Positions 7,359 to 17,126 of a stretch of DNA of 22,659 nt are shown here, one piece after another. Each line of letters begins with the position of its first letter. The first letter of the stretch is position 1. The notes beneath the pieces were generated by a model. That model saw only the letters and a list, made by a program, of their open reading frames with translations. It was not told the DNA's origin and ran no database searches. A program made the position numbers and the translations under genes. The DNA comes from Geodermatophilaceae bacterium. GTDB lineage: Bacteria > Actinomycetota > Actinomycetes > Mycobacteriales > Geodermatophilaceae. The stretch spans positions 1-22,659 of the forward strand of contig JACCXW010000007.1 in NCBI GenBank assembly GCA_013696785.1. The letters are read 5' to 3'.

Positions 7359-8423
7359 TCAGCGGTGCCTCCCGACGAGCCGGACGGCGCTGGGCTCTCC
7401 GGGGTCGGGGCTCGGAACCACCTGCCCGGCCACCCAGGCCGGTACGTGCCGCGCGGTGAGCAGCGCCAGCGCGCGGTCGACGTCGTTGGCGTCGAGTACG
7501 GCGAGCATTCCGACCCCCAGGTTGAACGCGCGCTCCATCTCCTGCTCCGCGACGTGGCCCAGCGCGCTGATCAGCGTGAAGATCGGCTGCGGCGCCCACG
7601 TCGCCCGGTCGACCTCGGCATCGAGACCACGCGGCAGGACCCGCCGGAGGTTGGCAGCGAGCCCGCCACCGGTCACGTGGGCGAAGACCCGCACCCCGGT
7701 CTCGGCGGCGAGGGCCAGGCAGTCCTTGGCGTAGATCCGGGTCGGCTCGAGCATCTCGGCGCCGAGGCTTCGGCCGAGATCCGGGTGATCGACGTCCAGG
7801 GCCAGGCCGGCGTCGGCAAGCAGGACCCGCCGCGCCAGGACATAGCCGTTGGAGTGCAGCCCGGACGAGCCGAAGGCGAGTACGGCGTCGCCGGGGCGGA
7901 CCAGCTCGGCGCCGAGCAGCTCGTCGGCGTCCACCACGCCCACGCCGGTGCCGGAGATGTCGTAGTCGTCCGGTGCCATCCGGTCGGCGTGCTCTGCGGT
8001 CTCGCCGCCGATCAGGGCGCAGCCGGCCTGCCGGCAGCCTTCAGCGATTCCCGCGACGATCGACTGGATGCGCTCGGGGACGACTCGTCCACAGGCGATG
8101 TAGTCCTGCAGGAACAGCGGCTCGGCCCCGCACACGACCAGGTCGTCCACGACCATCGCAACGAGGTCGATCCCGATGGTGTGGTGCACGTCCATCGCCG
8201 TCGCGACGGCGATCTTGGTACCGACTCCGTCCGTCGACGAGGCCAGCAGGGGCCGGCGCCACTTCGACGTGTCCAGGGCGAAGAGCCCGGCGAATCCGCC
8301 CAGCCCACCGACCACCTCCCGACGGGTGGACCGGCCTACGACGTCCTTGATGAGCTCGACCGCCCGATCGCCGGCACCGATGTCGACCCCGGCAGCGGCG
8401 TAGGACATGCCTTCGCGGGTCAT
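7359..8423 (-). CDS. purM: Phosphoribosylformylglycinamidine cyclo-ligase
   Basis: PurM converts FGAM to AIR with ATP, the fifth step of purine synthesis, as a cytoplasmic dimer. The 354-residue length is normal. Family motifs are MSYAAAGVDI at the N-terminus, ASSTDGVGTK, the GIDLVAMVVDDLVVCGAEP segment, LIGGETAEH and the FGSSGLHSNGY loop. ATG 8423 has no clear ribosome site; ATG at residue 6, which opens the conserved core, is an alternative. The gene lies 121 bases downstream of purF on the same strand and is separated from it by a long hairpin. It may therefore be expressed partly as a purF-purM unit. Confidence 0.96.
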   Translation of the reverse strand: MTREGMSYAAAGVDIGAGDRAVELIKDVVGRSTRREVVGGLGGFAGLFALDTSKWRRPLLASSTDGVGTKIAVATAMDVHHTIGIDLVAMVVDDLVVCGAEPLFLQDYIACGRVVPERIQSIVAGIAEGCRQAGCALIGGETAEHADRMAPDDYDISGTGVGVVDADELLGAELVRPGDAVLAFGSSGLHSNGYVLARRVLLADAGLALDVDHPDLGRSLGAEMLEPTRIYAKDCLALAAETGVRVFAHVTGGGLAANLRRVLPRGLDAEVDRATWAPQPIFTLISALGHVAEQEMERAFNLGVGMLAVLDANDVDRALALLTARHVPAWVAGQVVPSPDPGEPSAVRLVGRHR

Positions 8424-8447
8424 GTGCCGGCGTGGGCGGGCAGCCGT

Positions 8448-8504
8448 CCATGATCATGAGTGTGCGTTCGGGGGCTTCGCCCGAACCGGCACTCATGATC
8501 ATGG
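8448..8504. repeat. Long two-tier inverted repeat between purF and purM
   Basis: The outer arms CCATGATCATGAGTG (8448-8462) and CACTCATGATCATGG (8490-8504) are perfect 15-base complements. After a three-base internal loop the inner arms GTTCGGG (8466-8472) and CCCGAAC (8480-8486) pair perfectly around a seven-base loop. It could act as a terminator or processing hairpin between purF and purM. The self-palindromic ATGATCAT in each arm also resembles a dispersed intergenic repeat. No U-tract is present. Confidence 0.85.
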
Positions 8505-8544
8505 AATCGGCGCTGGCTGGCGGCGGGACCGGCCGCAGGCGCGG

Positions 8545-10053
8545 TCACGCCGGAGCGCTCAGGCTGCCGAGCGTGCCGAGCGGCAGCGGCTCGACGGCGC
8601 CCCGGCGGCCGATGCCCTCCAGCACGTGCTTGCCGGCGAGCTGTGCCTCCGGAATCGGAATCGGGTACTCGCCGTCGTAGCAGGCCCGACATAACCGATT
8701 GCGAGGCTGTTCGGATGCCGCGATGACACCGTCGAGGGAGACGTAGCCCAGGGAGTCGGCGTTGATCGAGGTGCGGATGCCCTCGATGTCGAGGCCGTTG
8801 GCGATCAGCTCCGCCCGGGTGGGGAAGTCGATGCCGTAGAAGCACGGCCACCGGACCGGCGGGCTGGCGATCCGCACGTGCACTTCAAGCGCACCAGATT
8901 CGCGGAGCATGCGAATCAGCGCACGCTGGGTGTTACCGCGGACGATCGAGTCGTCAACGACGACCAGCCGCTTGCCGCGGATGACGTCGCGCAGGGGGTT
9001 GAGCTTGAGCCGGATTCCGAGCTGCCGGATCGTCTGCGACGGCTGGATGAAGGTGCGTCCGACGTAGGAGTTCTTCACCAGCCCCAGGCCGTACGGGATT
9101 CCGGATGCCTCGGCGAATCCCACCGCCGCCGGCGTGCCGGATTCGGGCACCGGGATCACCAGATCGGCTTCGGCCGGGTGCTCCTTGGCCAGCCGGCGGC
9201 CGATCTCGACCCGGGCGGCGTGCACGCCGCGGCCGGAGATCGTCGTGTCCGGCCGGGCGATGTACACGTACTCGAACAGGCACCCCTTCGGTTGCGGTAC
9301 GGCGAAGTGCTCCGAGCGCAGGCCGTCCTCGTCGATCGCGATCAGCTCGCCGGGCTCCACCTCACGTACGACGGAGGCACCCACGATGTCCAGGGCCGCT
9401 GTCTCACTTGCCACCACCCAGCCACGCTCGAGCCGGCCCAGTACGAGCGGCCGCACCCCCTGCGGGTCGCGTGCGGCGTACAGGGTGTGCTCGTCCATGA
9501 AGACCAGCGAGAAGGCGCCGCGCAGGGTCGGGAGAACCTCCATCGCGGCGGCTTCGACGGACTGGTCGGGGCGCATCGCCAGCAGGCTGGTGATGACGTC
9601 TGAGTCGGTGGTGGCCGCCGGCATCCCGTGCCGTTCCGGCGCCAAGTCGGCGGCGAGTGCCGCGGAGTTGACCAGGTTGCCGTTGTGACCGAGTGCGAGG
9701 ACGGTGCCGGCCTTGGTGGTCCTGAACGTCGGCTGTGCGTTCTCCCAGGTGCAACCGCCGGTCGTGGAGTAGCGGGTGTGCCCGACCGCCAGATGCCCCT
9801 TCAGCGAAGCGAGCGTCGGCTCGTCGAAGACCTGGGAGACCAACCCGAGGTCCTTGTAGACGACGACGCTCGCGCCATCGCTGACCGCCATTCCGGCGGC
9901 CTCCTGGCCGCGATGCTGCAACGCGTACAGGCCGTAGTACGTCAGTTTCGAGACGTCTTCGCCGCGGGCCCACACACCGAAGACACCGCACGCGTCCTTC
10001 GGGGGCTGCTCGTCGACCTCGTCGGGAAGAGCTCCACCCGCAGCGCGATGCAC
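8545..10053 (-). CDS. purF: Amidophosphoribosyltransferase
   Basis: PurF commits PRPP and glutamine to purine synthesis, forming phosphoribosylamine. The 502-residue protein has a short propeptide ending before Cys22 (DACGVFGVW), the nucleophile of the N-terminal glutaminase domain. It then has YALQHRGQE (43-51), GHTRYSTTG (91-99) and the PRPP loop VVDDSIVRGNT (365-375). Cys258, Cys404, Cys455 and Cys458 match the four ligands of the Bacillus-type 4Fe-4S cluster, so this is the oxygen-sensitive, self-processed form. The GTG start at 10053 has no ribosome site but follows TAGACT by six bases, which suggests a leaderless mRNA. purM follows on the same strand. Confidence 0.96.
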   Translation of the reverse strand: MHRAAGGALPDEVDEQPPKDACGVFGVWARGEDVSKLTYYGLYALQHRGQEAAGMAVSDGASVVVYKDLGLVSQVFDEPTLASLKGHLAVGHTRYSTTGGCTWENAQPTFRTTKAGTVLALGHNGNLVNSAALAADLAPERHGMPAATTDSDVITSLLAMRPDQSVEAAAMEVLPTLRGAFSLVFMDEHTLYAARDPQGVRPLVLGRLERGWVVASETAALDIVGASVVREVEPGELIAIDEDGLRSEHFAVPQPKGCLFEYVYIARPDTTISGRGVHAARVEIGRRLAKEHPAEADLVIPVPESGTPAAVGFAEASGIPYGLGLVKNSYVGRTFIQPSQTIRQLGIRLKLNPLRDVIRGKRLVVVDDSIVRGNTQRALIRMLRESGALEVHVRIASPPVRWPCFYGIDFPTRAELIANGLDIEGIRTSINADSLGYVSLDGVIAASEQPRNRLCRACYDGEYPIPIPEAQLAGKHVLEGIGRRGAVEPLPLGTLGSLSAPA

Positions 10054-10059
10054 GTCCCG

Positions 10060-10065
10060 AGTCTA
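10060..10065 (-). promoter_or_regulatory. Putative -10 box of purF
   Basis: On the minus strand TAGACT is followed by CGGGAC and then the GTG start at 10053. The six-base gap with no Shine-Dalgarno sequence suits a leaderless purF mRNA. An inverted-repeat arm upstream supplies CTGACA, but only 14 bases from this box, which is short for a -35 element. Confidence 0.45.
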
Positions 10066-10075
10066 GCTACCGCGA

Positions 10076-10125
10076 ATGTTGTCAGTGCTTGCGCGCCGCC
10101 CGTGGCGCCAGAGCACTGACAACAT
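10076..10125. repeat. Long inverted repeat upstream of purF
   Basis: ATGTTGTCAGTGCT (10076-10089) and AGCACTGACAACAT (10112-10125) are perfect 14-base complements. Inside them GCGCC (10093-10097) pairs with GGCGC (10104-10108) around a six-base loop. The element fills the 83-base gap between the end of the hydrolase gene (10137) and the purF -10 box. It could terminate the mscR-hydrolase transcript. Its long perfect outer arms also suggest a dispersed repeat family. Confidence 0.85.
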
Positions 10126-10136
10126 CGGCGGGCTTG

Positions 10137-10766
10137 TCAGGTGGCGCGCGAGCGCCACTCCGCCAGCGACGGCGCCTCGGCCCCGATCGTCGTGTCGTCG
10201 CCGTGCCCGGTGTGTACGACGGTGTCCTCGGGCAGCGAAAGCAGACGATCGGCGATGGATTCCACGATGGTGGCGTAGTCGGAGTACGAGCGACCGGTGG
10301 CGCCCGGGCCGCCGTTGAAGAGCGTGTCGCCGGAGAACAGGACGCCGAGGTCGGGGGCGTACAGGCAGCAGCAGCCCGGCGAGTGACCGGGCGTGTTCAA
10401 CACCTCCAGCCGCGTACCGGCGACGGTCAGGGTGTCGCCGTCTGCCAGTTCGCGGTCGGGTCCGACCTCGGGATACACGACGTCCCACAGCATCCGGTCG
10501 CCCGGGTGCAGGTAGATCGGGGCCTTGACCGCGTCGGACAGGTCGCCGACGGCGTTGATGTGGTCGTTGTGGCCGTGCGTGCAGACGATCCCGACCAACG
10601 TCCGGCCGGCCACCGCCTCGACGATCGGCGCCGCGTCGTGAGCCGCGTCGACGACGAGCACCTCGCTGTCGTCACCGATCAGCCAGATGTTGTTCTCGAC
10701 GTCGAAGTCCTCGCCGTCGAGGCTGAAGATTCCGGATGTGACGACCTTCTCGACGCGGATCGTCAC
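10137..10766 (-). CDS. Metallo-beta-lactamase-fold hydrolase, MscR partner
   Basis: This 209-residue protein has the metal-binding motif THGHND (63-68), giving His64, His66, Asp68 and His69. Later ligands are His128 in TPGHSPG, Asp147 in FSGDTLF and His188 in HTGHGD. The overall plan is that of glyoxalase II-like thioester hydrolases. Its GTG start overlaps the stop of the dehydrogenase gene by four bases, so the two are translationally coupled; the same pair is adjacent in mycobacteria. I infer that it hydrolyses the S-formylmycothiol made by its partner, releasing formate and mycothiol, but sequence alone cannot prove this substrate. Confidence 0.88.
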   Translation of the reverse strand: MTIRVEKVVTSGIFSLDGEDFDVENNIWLIGDDSEVLVVDAAHDAAPIVEAVAGRTLVGIVCTHGHNDHINAVGDLSDAVKAPIYLHPGDRMLWDVVYPEVGPDRELADGDTLTVAGTRLEVLNTPGHSPGCCCLYAPDLGVLFSGDTLFNGGPGATGRSYSDYATIVESIADRLLSLPEDTVVHTGHGDDTTIGAEAPSLAEWRSRAT

Positions 10767-11848
10767 AGCAGGACCACCGACCGCAGTACGTCGCCCTTGT
10801 GCATCTTCTCGAACGCCGCCTCGACGTCACCGATCCCGATGGTCTCCGACACGAACGCGTCCAGGTCGAAGCGGCCCTGCAGGTACAGGTCGATGAGCAT
10901 GGGGAAGTCGCGGCTCGGAAGGCAGTCGCCGTACCAGCTCGACTTCAACGCACCGCCGCGGCCAAACAGATCGATCAGCGGCAACTCGACGGTCATGTCA
11001 GGGGTCGGTACGCCGACCTGCACGAGTGTCCCGGCCAGGTCGCGGGCGTAGAACGCCTGCTTGTACGTCTCGGGACGGCCGACGGCCTCGACGACGACGT
11101 CGGCGCCGTTCCCGCCGGTGAGCTCCTTGATCGCCTCCACCGGATCCGTCTCAGCGGAGTTGACCGTGTGCGTGGCGCCCATGGTCACGGCCGTGGCGAG
11201 TTTTCGCGGGTCGATGTCCACCGCGACTATGGTCGTCGCGCCGGCGAGACGGGCTCCGGCTACCGCGGCGACTCCGACACCCCCGCACCCGATCACCGCG
11301 ATGGACTGCCCGCGGCCGATCTTGCCGGTGTTCACCGCCGCGCCGAACCCGGCCATGACTCCGCAGCCGAGCAGTCCGGCTGCTTCCGGACGCGCCCGCT
11401 TGTCGACCTTGGTGCACTGCCCGGACGCGACCAGGGTCTTCTCCGCGAAGGCGCCGATGCCCAAGGCGGGTGACAGCTCGGTGCCGTCGGTGAGGCTCAT
11501 CTTCTGGGTGGCGTTGTGAGTGTCGAAGCAGTACCACGGCTCGCCCCGTCGGCAGGCCCGGCAGTTTCCCTCCACCGCCCGCCAGTTGAGGATCACGAAG
11601 TCACCGGCCGCGACCTCGCTGACGTCGGGTCCGACGGCCTCGACCACTCCGGCCGCCTCGTGCCCGAGCAGGAACGGGAAGTCGTTGTTGATGCCGCCTT
11701 CGCGATAGTGCAGGTCGGTGTGGCAGACCCCGCAGGCCTGAACCTGCACGAGCGCCTCGCCCGGCCCCGGATCGGGGACGACGATCGTCTCCACGGTGAC
11801 CGGTTCACCCTTTGCTCGGGCGATGACTCCCTGGACCTCGTGCGGCAT
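10763..11848 (-). CDS. mscR: S-(hydroxymethyl)mycothiol dehydrogenase
   Basis: This zinc-dependent, NAD-linked alcohol dehydrogenase of class III type oxidises the formaldehyde-mycothiol adduct to S-formylmycothiol. The enzyme may also reduce S-nitrosomycothiol. With 361 residues from ATG 11848, it shows catalytic-zinc ligands Cys42 (CGVCHTD) and His63 (GHE). Structural-zinc cysteines lie at 96, 99 and 107 (NCRACRRGEPWYC), and the Rossmann loop reads GCGGVG. WYCFDTHNATQKMSL is characteristic of the mycothiol enzymes. A TTG start at 11863 is possible, but AGGAG lies five bases before the ATG at 11848. It is the first gene of a two-gene operon divergent from the OFA carrier. Confidence 0.92.
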   Translation of the reverse strand: MPHEVQGVIARAKGEPVTVETIVVPDPGPGEALVQVQACGVCHTDLHYREGGINNDFPFLLGHEAAGVVEAVGPDVSEVAAGDFVILNWRAVEGNCRACRRGEPWYCFDTHNATQKMSLTDGTELSPALGIGAFAEKTLVASGQCTKVDKRARPEAAGLLGCGVMAGFGAAVNTGKIGRGQSIAVIGCGGVGVAAVAGARLAGATTIVAVDIDPRKLATAVTMGATHTVNSAETDPVEAIKELTGGNGADVVVEAVGRPETYKQAFYARDLAGTLVQVGVPTPDMTVELPLIDLFGRGGALKSSWYGDCLPSRDFPMLIDLYLQGRFDLDAFVSETIGIGDVEAAFEKMHKGDVLRSVVLL

Positions 11849-11877
11849 GTGCACTCCTGTCAACTCGTGGTCCGGTC

Positions 11878-11883
11878 ACCCTA
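11878..11883 (-). promoter_or_regulatory. Putative -10 box of mscR
   Basis: TAGGGT on the minus strand would give a transcript start near 11871 and a leader of about 23 bases that contains the AGGAG ribosome site. The same hexamer precedes the acyl-CoA dehydrogenase gene at 21526-21531. No strong -35 element is seen. Confidence 0.4.
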
Positions 11884-12027
11884 TTCGTTACGCCGACACC
11901 GCCTCGTCGGCCCGACCACTCGTCGCTGCGGCATGCGCATTCGCCGCAGCCACCCGCGGGCCGCGGCATCAGCGGCCACGAGTGCGGGTAGGCACATGAC
12001 GGTTGTTCGCGACACCGGAGGTGGCCC

Positions 12028-13437
12028 GTGGCACTGTCTTTCCTCGACCGAGAGCACACCGTGGCACCGCATGGGTACAGCCGTTGGCTCATCCCGCCGG
12101 CGGCCCTCGCCGTACACCTGTGTATCGGTCAGGCCTACGCGACGAGCGTGTACAAGAACAGCCTCATCGCGCACTTCGACACCAGCAACACCGCGATCGG
12201 GATCATCTTCTCGATCGCGATCGTCATGCTCGGTGTCTCCGCCGCGGTGATGGGGACGTGGGTGGAGCGGGTCGGTCCGCGCAAGGCGATGTTCACCTCC
12301 GCCTGCTTCTGGGGAGCCGGCTTCCTGGTGGGCGCGCTCGGCATCGCGACGAAGCAGTTGTGGCTCGTCTACCTGGGCTACGGGTTCATCGGGGGGATCG
12401 GCCTGGGCATCGGTTACATCTCACCGGTGTCGACGTTGATCAAGTGGTTCCCGGACCGGCCGGGCCTCGCCACCGGCATGGCCATCATGGGGTTCGGCGG
12501 CGGGGCGCTCGTCGCCTCTCCGCTCTCGGGTGAGCTGCTGAGCCGGTACGACGGCGGATTCGACCCGACCGACCCGGCGTCGGTCGCGTCCGGCAACTCG
12601 GTCGTCCTGTTGTTCATCACCCTGGGCATCGGCTACTTCCTCTTCATGATGCTCGGGGTCTTCACCGTGCGGGTCCCTGAGGAAGGCTGGCTGCCCGAAG
12701 GATTCGACCCGGTGACGGTCGAGAAGAAGACCCTCGTCACCACTCGTGACGTCTCGGCGGCGAACGCCATCAAGACGCGGCAGTTCTGGTTGCTGTGGGT
12801 CGTCTTGTTCTGCAACGTGACCGCGGGCATCGGCATCCTCGAGCAGGCGGCTCCGATGATTCAGGACTTCTTCCGAGCTGCCGACGGCAACTCGACGGTC
12901 GCAGCCGCGGCCGCAGGCGGTTTCGTCGGCCTGCTGTCGATCGGGAACATGGCCGGTCGCTTCATCTGGTCCTCGACCTCGGACTACACCGGCCGGAAAC
13001 CGATCTACATGCTGTATCTCGGCCTAGGCATGGTCCTGTACTTCTGCCTGGCGTCCTTCGGATCGTCGAGCACGATCCTCTTCGTCCTGCTCGCCTTTGT
13101 GATCCTGACCTTCTACGGCGGGGGTTTCGCCACGGTCCCGGCGTACCTGCGTGATCTGTTCGGCACGTTCCAGGTCGGTGCCATCCACGGCCGGCTCCTG
13201 ACCGCCTGGTCGCTGGCCGGTGTGGCCGGGCCGCTCATCATCAACGGCTTCCTCGACGCCTCCGGTGGCGAGCCGGGAACGCTCACAGCGGGGGACTACC
13301 GACCGGCTCTGTTCACCATGGTCGGTGTCCTCGCGATCGGCTTCATCGCGAATCTGCTGATCCGGCCGGTGGCGAGCAAATTCCATGAGCCCGAGACCAG
13401 CACTCGCGAATCAGCGGGCGCCGAAGGGAGGCGTTGA
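12028..13437 (+). CDS. OFA-family MFS transporter (oxalate/formate antiporter type)
   Basis: This 469-residue membrane carrier appears to have twelve transmembrane segments. Its N-terminus, with HLCIGQAYATSVYKNSL, and the loop GTWVERVGPRKAMF after the second helix are typical of the oxalate:formate antiporter (OFA) family. The GYISPVSTLIKWFPDRPGLATG segment and the domain repeat GRFIWSSTSDYTGRKP are typical too. The GTG start is preceded by GGAGGTGG. OFA members exchange or export small carboxylates, but many actinobacterial ones are uncharacterised, so the substrate is open. The gene is divergent from mscR, which raises formate as a candidate. Its stop overlaps the start of a 41-residue membrane peptide (TGATG), a likely accessory subunit. 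Confidence 0.9.
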   Translation: MALSFLDREHTVAPHGYSRWLIPPAALAVHLCIGQAYATSVYKNSLIAHFDTSNTAIGIIFSIAIVMLGVSAAVMGTWVERVGPRKAMFTSACFWGAGFLVGALGIATKQLWLVYLGYGFIGGIGLGIGYISPVSTLIKWFPDRPGLATGMAIMGFGGGALVASPLSGELLSRYDGGFDPTDPASVASGNSVVLLFITLGIGYFLFMMLGVFTVRVPEEGWLPEGFDPVTVEKKTLVTTRDVSAANAIKTRQFWLLWVVLFCNVTAGIGILEQAAPMIQDFFRAADGNSTVAAAAAGGFVGLLSIGNMAGRFIWSSTSDYTGRKPIYMLYLGLGMVLYFCLASFGSSSTILFVLLAFVILTFYGGGFATVPAYLRDLFGTFQVGAIHGRLLTAWSLAGVAGPLIINGFLDASGGEPGTLTAGDYRPALFTMVGVLAIGFIANLLIRPVASKFHEPETSTRESAGAEGRR

Positions 13438-13562
13438 TGTCAGAACCGACGACCACAAGCGCTGCAAGGCTCTGGATCGCCTGGATCCTCGTCGCCATCC
13501 CGCTGCTCTACGGGATCGTGCGCGTCGTGGACCGCACCATCCCGCTGTTCACCGGCGGCTGA
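13437..13562 (+). CDS. Small membrane peptide, probable MFS transporter small subunit
   Basis: A 41-codon gene starts at the ATG embedded in the TGATG that ends the OFA carrier, so its translation is coupled. GGGAGG lies eight bases before the ATG. The peptide has a short polar head (MSEPTTTSAAR) and one hydrophobic helix, LWIAWILVAIPLLYGIVRVV (12-31). It ends in DRTIPLFTGG. The W-x-x-V/A-x-P-L-x-Y/W-G pattern matches short peptides annotated as MFS transporter small subunits after OFA carriers in other bacteria. I recall that family from general knowledge and could not search it. It probably inserts beside the carrier and stabilises or modulates it. Its last 14 bases overlap the end of the convergent SCP-like gene. 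Confidence 0.8.
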   Translation: MSEPTTTSAARLWIAWILVAIPLLYGIVRVVDRTIPLFTGG

Positions 13563-13886
13563 TCAGCGGCAGGTAGGCGGTGAGGTCGGCGCGCTCTCCG
13601 CTGACCCGCAGTGCACCGGCCGCCATCGCCTCGGTCCATGACTGGCGGCCGGTGGCCAGCCGCAGCCACGTCTGCGGATCGGTCTCGACGGTGTTCGGCG
13701 GCGTACCCCTGGTATGCCTCGGACCCCCGACACACTGCACCGCGGCGTACGGCGGAACCCGCACCTCCACCGAACGACCCGGCGCCTTCGCGGTCAGCAG
13801 ACCGAGCGTGTAGCGAGTGGCTTCGGCCACCGTGGCCCGGTCGGTCGTCTCACCTGCGGCCTCCCAGCGCGCCACCGCCTCTTCCG

Positions 13887-13890
<4 letters not shown>
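13549..13890 (-). CDS. Sterol-carrier (SCP-like) family protein
   Basis: The 113-residue product contains RSVEVRVPPYAAVQCV, then HTRGTPPNTVETDPQTWLRL and a closing SGERADLTAYLPL. This is the conserved core of the bacterial SCP-2-like proteins commonly encoded next to purL in actinobacteria. They are presumed to bind a lipid-like ligand; no reaction is known. The GTG start at 13890 overlaps the purL stop by four bases (GTGA), with an AAAGAG ribosome site inside purL. The longer frame to 14049 would run inside purL and is not favoured. It is the last gene of the purS-purQ-purL operon and converges with the OFA small-subunit gene, overlapping by 14 bases. Confidence 0.85.
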
Positions 13891-16147
<2,257 letters not shown>

Positions 16148-16151
<4 letters not shown>

Positions 16152-16816
16152 GACACTGTGGCGGTCAGCAGGGACGTGAAGAAGCCGAGCCCGTCGGTGG
16201 ACGGACCGGTCAGAGTCTCGACGGCATGCTCCGGATGCGGCATCAGGCCCACCACGTTGCCGTTGGCGTTGCAGATGCCGGCGATGTCGCGGACCGAGCC
16301 GTTCGGGTTGCCATCGGCGTACCGGACGACGACCCGGCCCTCGCCCTCTAACCGATCCAGTACGTCAGGAGCGGCCACAAAGCAGCCTTCGCCGTTCTTC
16401 ACCGGTACGACGATCTCGGCGTCTCGCTGAAGCCCACTCGTCCAGGCGGTGGAGACGTTCTCGACCCGGAGCCGCTGGTCCCGGTTCCGGAAGTGCAGAT
16501 GGGCGTTGCGGGTCAGTGCACCGGGCAGCAGGTGTGACTCGCAGAGGATCTGGAAGCCGTTGCATATGCCCAGGACCGGCAACCCCTGCGCCGCCCGCTC
16601 GATCACGGTCCGCATCACCGGCGCGAACCGGGCGATCGCACCGCACCGCAAGTAGTCGCCGTAGGAGAAGCCGCCGGGGAGGACCACCGCGTCCACCCTG
16701 CGCAGATCCTCGTCGCCGTGCCAGAGCGCAACCGGTTCGCCACCGGCCAGCCGCACCGCCCGCTGTGCGTCCCGATCGTCCAGCGAACCGGGAAACGTCA
16801 CCACGCCGACTCTCAC
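16148..16816 (-). CDS. purQ: Phosphoribosylformylglycinamidine synthase, glutaminase subunit
   Basis: PurQ is the class I glutamine amidotransferase that supplies ammonia to PurL. At 222 residues it has normal length. The catalytic triad is visible as Cys85 in GICNGFQ, His194 and Glu196 in MPHPEHAVE. VVLPGGFSYGDYLRCGA (44-60) is a family signature. The GTG start shares one base with the purS stop (TAGTG) and the stop overlaps the purL start by four bases. The gene is therefore the central member of a coupled purS-purQ-purL unit. Confidence 0.97.
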
Positions 16817-17052
16817 TACGGCAGGACCCGCAACGTGAACTCCTCGATCACGGAATTGGCCAGCAGGATGTCGGCGAGTTGGCGCAGCCGCCCCTCGTCA
16901 ACCGGCTCGGTCACCTCGAGTTCGAAGTGCTTGCCCTGTCGGACCGCCGTGACCTCGTCGAATCCCAGCCGCGGCAGCGCGCCGAGAATGGCAGTGCCCT
17001 GCGGGTCGAGGATCTCCGGCTTCAGCATGACGTCGACGACGACGCGGGGCAC
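16816..17052 (-). CDS. purS: Phosphoribosylformylglycinamidine synthase, PurS subunit
   Basis: PurS is the 78-residue bridging subunit that assembles PurQ onto small-type PurL. The pattern VVVDVMLKPEILDPQGTAIL, then LGFDEVTAVRQGKHFEL and a final ANSVIEEFTLRV, is typical and covers the whole protein. The GTG start at 17052 is preceded by AAGGAG with a five-base gap. As the first gene of the operon it follows a TAGGCT -10 box at 17082-17087. The gene is divergent from the LLM oxidoreductase across only 74 bases. Confidence 0.96.
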   Translation of the reverse strand: MPRVVVDVMLKPEILDPQGTAILGALPRLGFDEVTAVRQGKHFELEVTEPVDEGRLRQLADILLANSVIEEFTLRVLP

Positions 17053-17081
17053 AGGCGCTCCTTCTGTGGATCGACACCGGA

Positions 17082-17087
17082 AGCCTA
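17082..17087 (-). promoter_or_regulatory. Putative -10 box of the purSQL operon
   Basis: TAGGCT on the minus strand lies 29 bases before the purS GTG, leaving a short leader that carries the AAGGAG ribosome site. The same hexamer precedes the CsbD-like gene. No clear -35 element is visible. Confidence 0.45.
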
Positions 17088-17113
17088 GCGAGGAGACCGT
17101 GGCGTCCGTTTCC

Positions 17114-17119
17114 TAGAGT
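17114..17119 (+). promoter_or_regulatory. Putative -10 box of the LLM oxidoreductase gene
   Basis: TAGAGT is followed by seven bases and then the ATG at 17127, the usual geometry of an actinobacterial leaderless promoter. It lies back-to-back with the purS promoter in the same 74-base gap and argues for ATG 17127 over GTG 17118. Confidence 0.5.
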
Positions 17120-17126
17120 GAGCGAC

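Noticed and set aside
7365..8453. A 362-codon open frame on the + strand
   Set aside because: It is antisense to purM across nearly its whole length and has no family resemblance.
8432..8502. Short frames beginning with Met-Ile-Met in the purF-purM gap
   Set aside because: They arise from the ATGATCATG palindromes of the inverted repeat and have no coding support.
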